64,000 nucleotides of DNA from positions 7,772,656 through 7,836,655 of the forward strand of contig NC_040018.1 in the NCBI RefSeq assembly GCF_000972845.2. Direction: 5' to 3'. Below the pieces are notes generated by a model that was not told the origin of the DNA, did not search any database, and worked only from the letters and a program-made list of their open reading frames with translations. Position 1 is the first letter of the stretch. Each line of letters opens with the position of its first letter. This stretch comes from Larimichthys crocea (taxonomy: Eukaryota > Chordata > Actinopteri > Sciaenidae). The translations under genes were made by a program, and so were the position numbers. Positions 57,540 through 64,000 of this stretch are shown one piece after another.

Positions 57540-57675
57540 ACTCATGCCTGCATCCTATCATACAGCCTGTGTAATTGTGTGTGTGTTTTCTTTTCAGATG
57601 TACCGTCTCACCCTCCGGACCAGCAGGGACTCTGTGTCTCAGAGACTGTGTGATCTGCTCTCTGAACAGTTTTAG
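31716..57675 (+). CDS. ap2a2: AP-2 complex subunit alpha (alpha-2 type), 23 coding exons
   Basis: Exons: 31716-31782, 42279-42347, 43962-44104, 44236-44429, 45817-45946, 46325-46426, 46534-46642, 48103-48253, 48612-48780, 50287-50424, 50508-50690, 50867-50964, 51133-51364, 51458-51622, 51835-51924, 53092-53225, 53483-53565, 53723-53812, 54518-54641, 54719-54835, 55355-55424, 56176-56310, 57598-57675. They join in frame to 956 codons plus stop. The product is the large alpha subunit of the clathrin adaptor AP-2, which binds PIP2, cargo and accessory proteins during endocytosis. It starts [20 protein letters not shown]; residues 55-58 (KKKY) are the known PIP2 site; a helical-solenoid trunk runs to about residue 610, then a flexible hinge with DLL motifs, then the ear with [28 protein letters not shown] and GLKSE fit alpha-2 better than alpha-1. 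All introns but one are GT-AG. Confidence 0.95.
32371..33753. repeat. Fold-back array in ap2a2 intron 1
   Basis: Copies of GGAAGCCCTAAAAGGCCATA begin at 32375, 32417, 32614, 32780, 32946 and 33145; the middle ones are in tandem with a period of 166 bases. At 33553-33753 the same sequence stands inverted, ending TATGGCCTTTTAGGGCTTCC. Each arm holds GATAACGAGATAATT and CGAGATCTCGAG. The spacer has a direct duplication of about 53 bases (33304-33357 and 33482-33536). The transcript could fold into a long hairpin. Confidence 0.85.
33760..35061. other. ap2a2 intron 1, nothing recognised
   Basis: Intronic sequence between the fold-back array and the retrovirus. A short (CATT)n run lies near 34480. 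No exon or known repeat is supported. Confidence 0.4.
35067..35564 (-). repeat. ERV 3' LTR
   Basis: 498 bases, TGTTAT...GTAACA on the minus strand. It has a TATAAGAA promoter-like box and AATAATAAAT as a polyadenylation signal. It differs from the 5' LTR at only a few sites by eye. Confidence 0.92.
36129..36925 (-). pseudogene. ERV env, transmembrane subunit only
   Basis: Two overlapping frames (36925-36374 and 36410-36129) give a retroviral TM-like protein. It has a basic VKRDK near the start, heptad-like helices, the segment [17 protein letters not shown] corresponding to the disulphide-loop region, and a membrane span ([19 protein letters not shown]) before a charged tail. The loop has C-X6-C followed by Trp, not the usual second Cys. 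The surface subunit is not recognised between here and integrase. Annotated as a broken old copy. Confidence 0.75.
37207..39590 (-). pseudogene. ERV pol: reverse transcriptase, RNase H and integrase, broken
   Basis: The RT start ([14 protein letters not shown]) is followed, after frame breaks, by the catalytic box [13 protein letters not shown] (YVDD at 39138-39127), a connection part with [14 protein letters not shown], and RNase H with [11 protein letters not shown]. Integrase (37863-37207) has an HHCC-type region ending FCASCLVC, then [16 protein letters not shown] and GLVERANG for D, D and E. At least four frame shifts or stops separate the blocks. Confidence 0.88.
39526..40231 (-). pseudogene. 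ERV gag 3' end (nucleocapsid) and protease
   Basis: In one frame (40231-39914) a basic, Gly/Arg-rich segment holds a single zinc knuckle [14 protein letters not shown]. In another frame reaching 39526 there is a protease with [12 protein letters not shown]. The two overlap, as gag and pro often do. No matrix or capsid sequence is recognised upstream, so most of gag has been lost or is too decayed to see. Confidence 0.8.
40675..40982. mobile_element. SINE-like fish repeat inside the ERV leader
   Basis: GGTAAATGGACTGTAATTAT, followed by CACTCAAAGCACTTTACA, the Pro/His-rich CA-containing middle, GGGGATCGAACC and CTCTACCTCCGAGCCACA, matches a very common fish retroposon with a tRNA-like portion. 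It must have inserted after the retrovirus, since it lies between its LTRs. Confidence 0.7.
41653..41670 (-). promoter_or_regulatory. ERV primer-binding site, tRNA-Lys1,2 type
   Basis: On the minus strand it reads TGGCGCCCAACGTGGGGC, two bases after the 5' LTR. This is the 18-base complement of the tRNA-Lys1,2 3' end as known from several retroviruses. Confidence 0.88.
41673..42169 (-). repeat. ERV 5' LTR
   Basis: 497 bases, the mate of 35067-35564. The differences seen are mainly around 41690-41730. Confidence 0.92.
43110..43318 (-). mobile_element. tRNA-derived SINE, uninterrupted copy
   Basis: Same family as 18222-18690: on the minus strand TTAGTTCAGTTGGTAGAGCA and GGGTTCGATCC give the tRNA-like head, followed by GCATGTCTTTCCTCATC and the GACAGAGACAGCTGAAGAG body. 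It lies in ap2a2 intron 2, antisense to the gene. Confidence 0.75.
44836..45475. mobile_element. MITE (TTAAAGGTCCAGTGTGTA family) split by an hAT element
   Basis: The left terminus TTAAAGGTCCAGTGTGTAG is at 44835-44853 and the inverted right terminus CTACACACTGGATCTTTTAA at 45454-45474. Between them lies a 567-bp hAT-like element (44855-45421). Located in ap2a2 intron 4. Confidence 0.65.
44855..45421 (+). mobile_element. Non-autonomous hAT element, copy 1
   Basis: Ends TAGGCCTG and CAGCCCTA. The plus strand keeps a short relic of a BED-finger hAT transposase ([20 protein letters not shown] at 45119 onward, then an [21 protein letters not shown] block after a frame change). Runs of AATCGATT mark both ends. 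The copy at 56850-57417 is inverted relative to this one. Confidence 0.75.
46877..47050. repeat. Two strong hairpins in ap2a2 intron 7
   Basis: AAGGTTATCTGAATCAG and CTGATTCAGATAACCTT are perfect inverted arms separated by five bases (about 46885-46923). About 95 bases later, GCACCTACCATGA and TCATGGTAGGTGC form a second perfect hairpin (about 47017-47049). No coding context. Confidence 0.8.
47402..47646. repeat. Dispersed repeat, copy 2 (copy 1 at 4292-4529)
   Basis: Same block as at 4292, in ap2a2 intron 7, with several indels. Family not identified. Confidence 0.7.
48840..50286. other. ap2a2 intron 9, nothing recognised
   Basis: Intronic DNA of ordinary composition. No exon, RNA gene or clear repeat is supported. 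Confidence 0.4.
51835..51924 (+). CDS. ap2a2: ap2a2 hinge exon 15 (30 codons, phase 0 on both sides)
   Basis: An open exon of exactly 90 bases, between tctccatcag and gtatac. It encodes a Ser/Pro-rich stretch with ADLLP, like the SADLL segment of mammalian AP-2 alpha hinges. Since both edges are phase 0 it could be skipped without a frame change, leaving 926 residues. The next exon has a second such motif, FTDLLNLN, a possible clathrin-box-like sequence. Skipping is an inference. Confidence 0.75.
52193..52536. mobile_element. Pogo/Tigger-like MITE, longer copy
   Basis: Termini CAGTGGTCCCTCGTTTATCG and, inverted, CAGTCGTCCCTCGCTATAAT, with TA on each side. It matches 18282-18554 in the opposite orientation and keeps extra internal sequence. 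It lies in ap2a2 intron 15. Confidence 0.78.
53813..54517 (+). other. ap2a2: U12-type AT-AC intron of ap2a2
   Basis: The intron starts ATATCCTT (the U12 AT-AC donor consensus) at 53813-53820 and ends CCAC at 54517. TCCTTGAC at 54498-54505 fits the U12 branch site, with its A 13 bases before the intron end. Only this choice joins GCTC and AG to give the codons for KAQLNVHAK, the expected ear-domain sequence. No usable GT donor follows exon 18 in frame. Confidence 0.88.
53945..54430 (+). mobile_element. LINE 3' fragment inside the U12-type intron
   Basis: An open frame at 53948-54259 encodes the C-terminal tail of a jockey/L2-type LINE ([50 protein letters not shown]). The 3' end, with GTAAAGCACTTTGG and GTATAAATAAAGT, is typical of these elements. 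It is truncated at its 5' end and in the sense orientation of ap2a2. Confidence 0.82.
55780..55940. repeat. Dispersed repeat, copy 1 (copy 2 at 60280-60425)
   Basis: GCTCTGTGTTGATCAATCAC through TCTAACCAGAAAG and CTGTTACTCCAACTGGAC recurs at 60280-60425 with moderate divergence. Family not identified. Confidence 0.6.
56338..57485 (+). mobile_element. hAT element (CAGGGTATCCGCAGGGTC terminus), interrupted
   Basis: Starts CAGGGTATCCGCAGGGTCTT and ends near GAAACCTGCAGAGACCCTA. A relic frame from 56597 ([20 protein letters not shown], then KPVDGN) matches the start of a BED-type hAT transposase. CA microsatellite lies on both sides, so it seems to have inserted into that run. A second hAT element occupies 56850-57417. 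Located in ap2a2 intron 22. Confidence 0.75.
56850..57417 (-). mobile_element. Non-autonomous hAT element, copy 2, with 8-bp target duplication
   Basis: Ends TAGGGCTG and CAGGCCTA; CTTAAATT stands at 56842-56849 and again at 57418-57425, the 8-bp duplication expected of hAT. On the minus strand it holds the same BED-hAT relic as copy 1. It is nested in the hAT element 56338-57485. Confidence 0.88.
57486..57536. repeat. (CA)n microsatellite
   Basis: About 25 CA dinucleotides, just before the last ap2a2 exon. A shorter CA run at 56315-56332 lies on the other side of the hAT element. Confidence 0.92.
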
Positions 57676-60216
57676 ACTCAGCACCAGCATTTTTACACCG
57701 TTACTCCCCTCGTCTCTTTAGATTGAATCGATGTATTGTACAGTGTAAATTGTTTGTTGTTTTTTTTTATTTGACTTACTCTACATGTAAATGAAGTGAA
57801 ATGTATTCTTCGCACATAGCTTTACTAACAGGTCACTGCTTTAAACTTACCCTGTTCCCTGCGGACGGTACAGAGAGGCTCTGAATGCTCCTCTAGTTCT
57901 TCTGCAGCTTCAGAGTTTTGAACATTTTGTGTGTTTTTTGCTGCTTGGGTACTGCCGTTCTTACTCGAAACACTTTGAAGAGTTTGTTTGGAAGCATTAA
58001 TAAGAGATGAGTTAGTTAAAACACTCAGTAGGATTAATCAGCCTACCAATGATCTAATAGTACATAATTCAGTTCTAGAGTTTCTGAGACATTTTATTCT
58101 CGTAGTGTTTCAAACAAATGTTGCACAGATCTGGGAAGCTTTCCTGAACTTCTCGCACCATTTTGCACTCGTTCGGTGAAAAATAAGATCACATAAGTAG
58201 CTCAGAGAGAGAGAGTTTTGACTCTGATGTCAGCTTATTTCACCAATTTACACGTCTGTCATCTCAGGAGGAAAAGCAAAGCTTTGCATTGTGGTTGTTT
58301 TTTTCTTTTGTTTTTTGTTTTTAGCAAAAAGTAGACTTTATCGTTCTGGTTCCGTTACGTGAATGTTTGATCTACATTGTGCAGAAATTTTCCACATAGA
58401 ATTCAGACACTCGGATTAAAATAGCAAAGGTCACTGTGTAGCAAATAGATTTCAGTTACTCATAGTGATTTCATTCATTTAGTTTCCACTGGAACAATCA
58501 CACTATTGTGCCTGTGAACTCTGTCACTTAAAAACAGAAAGAGCCTTCAAATAGACGAGAGTCTAACGCACTGCCACACTACTTTCACCCAAATGCATTA
58601 ATTCATAGAGCACTGCCAAACTGGTAATATTTCTATCTTTCAATGACCTGTATTTTCTCTTTTATATGATGTACTCTTATTATAATCCTTGATAGCACAT
58701 TTGATGCTTGGCATAAAGGCCCGGCAGTGTAAACTGTGTCCGGCTGTAGCTTCATATTTAACAGACAGGTATTAGAGTGATATTGATTTTCATGTCGAAC
58801 TCAGCAACAAAGTGAAAATAAGTATGTACCAAAACTATTCTTTCAAGAAATATCCATCAAAATTAGTACCAAGAAATAGAGAATACGTGTTCAGATTGTG
58901 AGAATAAATCTTTACATTGTGTTAAAGGGTTTGGCCAATTCATTAATAAGAGGACCTGGACCTGAGAAGCTTTACTGTGATGTGTAACTTTACCAAATCA
59001 TCACCATATTTTAACAATGGCTATGAGCCATAACCTAATATATGGTTTCACACTATTTTAAGAGCAGTGGACTCGACCCCTTCTGTTTACTTTGGTCAGG
59101 CCCAGGTCAGCTGTGAACTAGAAGGGTCACAGTGTGCCTTCTGTGTTTTTATGTACGTCACATCTGCTAACAAAGTAAATGACCACTTGACAATAAGCAC
59201 TGACGGTCTTTGGATACAGTACTGTGGAAAAGTCAAATGCCTACATGTTTATGTCAAAGGGTTCGAAGCCAAAGAGAATTTGTACCCCAATCTACATTTC
59301 TTTTGAACTCATCTTAAACTCTTTAGTTTGGGCTTAAACCTGCAGCTTTACTGTTCCGGTTCAGACTGACTGCTCCCTTTTAGAGTTACTTCAAGATGCA
59401 GCAGGCGGCTCTAATGAGCCCTTCTGCACACAGCACCAAACAGCAGACAGACACGTTGGGCACATGATGGAGCATTTTAGCCACACATTTCCCTCGAGAG
59501 CTGAAGAAGACCTGAACAGAGCGGAGAGGAGAGTGAACGCTGAAACATAACATCCAATGATGTTGCTGATGTTGAATTAAGCTGTCTGCTAACAGATTTT
59601 ATGAGGTGATTTAAAGCAGTTCTGTCGTTTTCTAACCTTTGTCTTGTTTTCATGTTTGTCCAGTGTGCTCACATGATGGTTTGCTGCACTGTACTTCTGT
59701 TACAGAGAACACAGATGTGTGCTCAGCTGGTCCGTAGCTTTAGCCCAGAATTCAAATGAGGCCACCAAAAATACAAGCCACACAAATCTGGATTAAAAGT
59801 CCAATCTAAAACCAGTTACCTGCTCACAGCTTCTGTCATGATTCTGAGAAATAACTTTTATTGTTCGCCTCCATTTAAAGCTTGAAATGACTGATGATTT
59901 TGACAGTTCACACTAAAAATCAAGTCACATTTCTGTGTGCTCACTGCATTCTAATGTAAAGCAGAGCTGAAGTGGAGTACAAGGTACAAAGTTCAGCTAT
60001 ACTGTAGATATTTGGGCCTAAACACTGTGTACTTGATACTGTATCCAGCACACTCGTCTACAGCGTCTACATCAGCCACCATTTGAACTTTCATAATTCT
60101 ACATTAAACAGCGCTGTTTGATGTGCCTTTGGGAGAAGAAAAGACTGGATATGTTGTTGCTGTTTCAGTGTAATGTGATTTTGACATCCCATAGTTGTTT
60201 TTACAAATAAAATAAA
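57676..60216 (+). other. ap2a2: Probable ap2a2 3' UTR and downstream DNA
   Basis: No coding sequence follows the stop codon. AATAAA occurs at 58903-58908 and in tandem at 60206-60216, giving possible 3' UTRs of about 1.2 or 2.5 kb. Which is used cannot be told from sequence. Confidence 0.45.
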
Positions 60217-60279
60217 AAACAGCTTGCTTTTGAATGGAAAAACTTGTGTACACTTGACTGCAGGTATCTTTAACGTCAG

Positions 60280-60425
60280 CCAACAGGCCGCAGGAGGCTC
60301 TGTGTTGACCAATCACATTCAGAGTAACCTACCAAGAATGTGTACTTGAATGTAATGAACTAAATGTGGCCGTTCTAACCAGAAAACTGGGATATCTTGA
60401 AACCTTTAACCTGTTACTCCAGCTG
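60280..60425. repeat. Dispersed repeat, copy 2
   Basis: Counterpart of 55780-55940, sharing GCTCTGTGTTGACCAATCAC and CTGTTACTCCAGCTGGAC. Confidence 0.6.
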
Positions 60426-61164
60426 GACTTCAGTGCTTCCAACAGTACTCTCCTCTGTGCTGTTTTGAAGGCAGGGCTGAACCTCTGGACTGCCCTCAGG
60501 ACTCCAAAGCACTCAGTCCTGGTTGAGGAACGCCCCCTACTGAGTAAAGAGTGTTTTTCTTTGGAAGATTTGGAGTCAAAGATGCAGGAGCTGCACCGCT
60601 TCTGCTACACATCATCCTTTTTTTCATAAATGAATATCCACTGCTGGACATACTAACAAAATGTAGGCACGGCATGATTTTACACTTCAGTTGATATATG
60701 CACTTGAACTGCTGCCAGTTTTTTCAGGACTTGCAGAAACTTGCAGTATAATTGATCACAGACACTATATTTCAACTCCATTCAACTGAATCTGTCCCTC
60801 ATTCACTACTCCCACCCTATTTTTCCACACACACAACTGGCACTGCACAGTTACAGGTGACATCACGATTAGACCTGACAACACCGCTTCATGAAACCTG
60901 AACTAACCCTTTAAAAAAACATCTTTCTGATAACCAGCTCTACCTGTCAGGAGGAGACGGCGGCTCAGTGTTTCCTTTCTGGCTTCCTCGGAATAATTCA
61001 CCTGGTATCATGCAATACTACAGGGTTAAGAGTTAAAAGAGTGAATATTGGACAAAACACTCAGGTGTCCAGAAACAGCAAATCGGTGCTAACATCATGC
61101 TGCATGGTGAGATGTGTAGACTGATTTGGAGAACTTTTGACAAAGCGTCAAAAACCCTGAAATA

Positions 61165-61418
61165 CAGACCCTTTCCAAAAAATTAGAATATCATAGAAAG
61201 GTTTACTTATTTCCATAATTCTAATTTTTTGAATTCCTGTTTTCATGGGTTTTTTGAGCTGTAAACCCAAAATATGTAAAAAAATAAACAAATAAATACT
61301 TGAAATTGTTTGAATTATGGGCCCTGAATCTATAATCTATGAAAGTTTAACCTTTTTAATGGAATTATGGAAATAAGTAAACTTTTCTATGATGTTCTAA
61401 TTTTTTGGAAAGGGTCTG
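61165..61418. mobile_element. Tc1/mariner-type MITE, 254 bp
   Basis: Left end CAGACCCTTTCCAAAAAATT and inverted right end CAGACCCTTTCCAAAAAATT are identical over their first 20 bases and similar for about 45. TA flanks both sides (61163-61164 and 61419-61420). Non-coding interior. Confidence 0.88.
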
Positions 61419-61573
61419 TAGATACAAGGAGAATAAGGCCAAAGGAGACACACACAGAAGTAAGAACAAAATATGAGCTTACGCAATATAGACCACAGTA
61501 CATAGAGTAACTAGTATATTAATATTTTTTTTATTTCTTGAAGTAAAACAATCAATCACAATAGCTTCAAATG

Positions 61574-61579
61574 TTTATT
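61574..61579 (-). terminator. Candidate polyadenylation signal of the C19orf12-like gene
   Basis: On the minus strand this reads AATAAA, about 236 bases after the stop codon. A weaker alternative lies near 61530. Use is inferred. Confidence 0.4.
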
Positions 61580-61814
61580 TGATATGAAAGTCATAGGCAG
61601 AGGTATATTGAAACACCCTGACACAGAGTGTGGGTATAAAGAGATTAAAGTGTAATCCAGTATAAATGAGTCCAGGCACATTATTTTAAGAAAAGAGTCA
61701 TCACTGTTCATCATTAAATAACACAGAGAGCTGTCTGTGGTGACTGTTTCCTACTTACTAAATACAAAAATATGTCTAGCAGACTCGACATCCTCGTAAA
61801 GTCCATGTGTACTG

Positions 61815-62903
61815 TCAGTCCTGATAACGCACCTCTGCTCTGAGCTCCTTTGTGATGTAGTTCAGTAATGTAGCGGTGACCTGCTGCTGGAGAGTGGCAT
61901 TGCCCATGACCAGTGCAACGAGCTGGGCGGCGTCCATCCAGTTCAGATTACCTAACACGGCCATAATGTCGTCATAGAGCTTTTTCTGCTGGTTAGGAGG
62001 CAACTCCATCAGGATCTGAGGCATAGGCCTGAACTGTCCGCTGGTCATCCAGCTGCCCAAGAGACCACCGACCGCACCACCTGGTACAGACACAGAGAGG
62101 CAGGGTAAAGGGTCAGTTTGCTGTGGTGGTGAACTGACAGTCACAGAACGTACCTGAGCCAGTGAGTTGACCCAGAGCAAATGAAATGGAGCACTTTTAT
62201 ACAGAAAGACAACGCAGATCAAAGAGTAGGGAACAGAGGTAAGGGAAGGTACTGTGGGGTAGGTAACAAAGGGAGGGGTATTTGCATTAAGACCTGAAGT
62301 TCAAGTCAAGTAAACAAAGGGACAGTCACAAGACCAAGGCCTGAACACGAGGCGGCTGGTAGATGTTTCTAGATGACTTGATTAACGAGTCTGCACTGTC
62401 CCCAGTGTGTATTGCGTTGATCAAGGAACCAACCCAGTAGGGGCTAAAGGCCTCTAGACATTACTTGATTCAGTAAGTTTACATTATGTTGAATGTGTAT
62501 AGGAACTAGTGTTGATGGGCTTCAGTAGGGACAGTTTCTACAACAGGGCCATAGTCCTGTTAAATGAGAACCGTTTCGTTTCTTGGAATGATTCACCTGG
62601 TAGTTTTTCTTGGCCTTCCTCCACCTGCTTCCCCACAGGGCACAGTTCAGCTTCATGTCATCACATATTTTACTTATCAGAAGAAGAAGCTGCTACAGTC
62701 AATATATTCCTGAGTTGTTGTTTTTTTGTCTGAGTGATCTTACCAACTGCAATCCCTGGAGGTCCACAGAGTAGCCCTCCTACGAAGGCACTTCCTCCGG
62801 CCACCATCGCTCCTTTGGTTGAGTTTTTCACCGCCACCTTGATCTGATCATGAGCCGATATTTCACAGCACAGACGCATGACATCATCTATTCGTGGAGC
62901 CAT
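61815..62903 (-). CDS. C19orf12-like membrane protein, two coding exons
   Basis: Exons 62903-62744 and 62080-61815 join (GTTG|gtaaga ... ccag|GTGG) to 141 codons plus stop, the usual size of the family. The protein starts [16 protein letters not shown], then has a Gly-zipper membrane hairpin ([20 protein letters not shown], then [11 protein letters not shown]), then [16 protein letters not shown] and a C-terminal helical part ending [13 protein letters not shown]. Human C19orf12 is found at ER, mitochondria and their contacts, and its loss causes a neurodegeneration with brain iron accumulation; its molecular activity is not settled. Fish often carry several copies, so the exact orthologue is open. 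The gene is convergent with ap2a2. No lesion is seen. Confidence 0.92.
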
Positions 62904-63840
62904 GCCAGAGTTCAGACTGATAGGAGTGATAGGAGAGAGAGAGAGAGAGGACAGTCAACTCTACTGTAGGTAGATCTTACCTAAACAATGAGAACAACCC
63001 ATCTTTACACCTACGACTAGAGGGAAAACCTGATTTTGAAATTAAACTAATGACACACACAGTGATCCTGGGACCTCAGAGCCGGTGACTGGTTACTAAT
63101 AAATTACACACTTTAAATTTAAATGGTATTTTTTCAACATTTTTCAGACAATGTTGCTCTGTCAGCTGTTCCTGAGTCAGATACAAACACATATAGTGTG
63201 TTAATGTGACGTCAGCCCATTAGAAATAACTAGACTGATGACAAACTATGGAGGAGACACTAAAAGGTGCAGCACGTTGTGAATGTGGTTTCACTTTTAC
63301 TTTTACATCAACATAACCTGAACAATGTAAACTAGTGAACAAATACATGATCAGATAATTGAGATTTTCCCACAGTTCACAACTGTTGAAGTTTTTTTTT
63401 TTTCAGGTTTGAAGAACATTCTTTAAAATGTGGTTAGTTTTCTAACTAATATAAACAAACAAACAAACAAACAAACATGGATCCACAGAGTTAATCAGCT
63501 GTGCTTTGATTACAATTCAAAAAGTTTATAGTTTCTATTTTAATCTCTCACAGAACATGGCTTCAAGCTCCTCCGGGGTCATTTCCTAAATAATAAGAGT
63601 TACATAATAAGACCTGTGTTACACTTTACCCGCAGCTCTCGTCCCAGCACGCACAGTCCGCTACAGATCCTTATTACAGCTTCTTTTTTAATCTCCACAT
63701 GTATCTCAGCTTTTATTAAAAACTCCAGACCTTTGCACTGTGACGGGGCTGGCGGCTTGTTCTACTTCCGTTTCGGGGAAAGCTACATCAGAGAGTTCAC
63801 AACATACTGCTGAGACAAGATAACTATTTTCAACGAAAAC
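62904..63840 (-). promoter_or_regulatory. Upstream region of the C19orf12-like gene
   Basis: No further coding exon is recognised. A GA run lies at about 62935-62948 and a (CAAA)n run at about 63452-63475. A CpG-containing block at 63630-63790 (for example CCCGCAGCTCTCGTCCCAGC) may hold the promoter or a non-coding first exon. This is inferred from composition only. Confidence 0.3.
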
Positions 63841-64000
63841 ACTAGTGATGGGAACTTCGGTTCTTTTTAGTGAGTCACATCATTTAACTCAAATCACCAA
63901 GAAGAGCCGGAGTTGTGCCAAAAAGTTAATGTCTGCCAGAATCTGATTTCTGGCCGCGGGAGCGCAAAAACGTCTGCTTTGCTCTGGATTAAACAGTCAT
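63841..64000. repeat. Repeat end, AGTGATGGGAACTTCGG type
   Basis: CTAGTGATGGGAACTTCGGT followed by TCTTTTTAGTGAGTCA resembles the terminus of a common fish hAT-related repeat. It runs off the right edge. Confidence 0.45.

Overview
The window is vertebrate (teleost fish) genomic DNA: split genes with GT-AG introns, one AT-AC intron, tRNA-derived SINEs, LINE relics, hAT, Harbinger and pogo-type DNA transposons, a Ty3/Gypsy element and an endogenous retrovirus. I see no prokaryotic operon, CRISPR array or rRNA. Three host loci stand in an old-looking neighbourhood: tph-like (minus, 5' part only), ap2a2-like (plus, complete, 23 coding exons) and a C19orf12-like gene (minus, complete, two coding exons).

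Layout. 1-3930: the first four coding exons of a tryptophan hydroxylase-like gene on the minus strand, with several one-base frame breaks, a stop and a changed conserved Trp, so probably a decayed copy; the rest lies off the left edge. 3931-9900: non-coding, with a solo LTR, two tandem copies of an LTR-like repeat, and other dispersed repeats. 9915-12326: a Harbinger transposase gene split by a LINE just after its first catalytic Asp codon. 12614-14442: a coiled-coil coding relic duplicated in tandem. 14443-21540: old DNA transposon pieces, a SINE with a MITE inside it, a MITE within a MITE, and a minisatellite. 21552-26178: a young Gypsy element on the minus strand that has lost its reverse transcriptase domain. 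26183-30425: unassigned DNA, then a decayed L1 3' end.

30700-61500: ap2a2-like (alpha-2 subunit of the clathrin adaptor AP-2). The promoter-proximal DNA carries a palindromic repeat and a local duplication. Intron 1 is about 10.5 kb and holds a fold-back array of the same palindromic family plus a full-length, antisense endogenous retrovirus with intact ends and a 5-bp target duplication. Later introns hold SINEs, two inverted copies of one hAT element (each nested in another repeat), a pogo-like MITE, and a truncated LINE inside a U12-type AT-AC intron. Splicing of all 23 exons gives one open frame of 956 codons. 61574-62903: the C19orf12-like gene, convergent with ap2a2. The last kilobase looks like its upstream or promoter DNA plus one more repeat.

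The host genes are not a pathway: AP-2 alpha works in clathrin-mediated endocytosis at the plasma membrane, the C19orf12 family protein is a small ER/mitochondrial membrane protein, and TPH makes 5-hydroxytryptophan. All homology calls come from reading the translated sequence against remembered family features; no database was searched.
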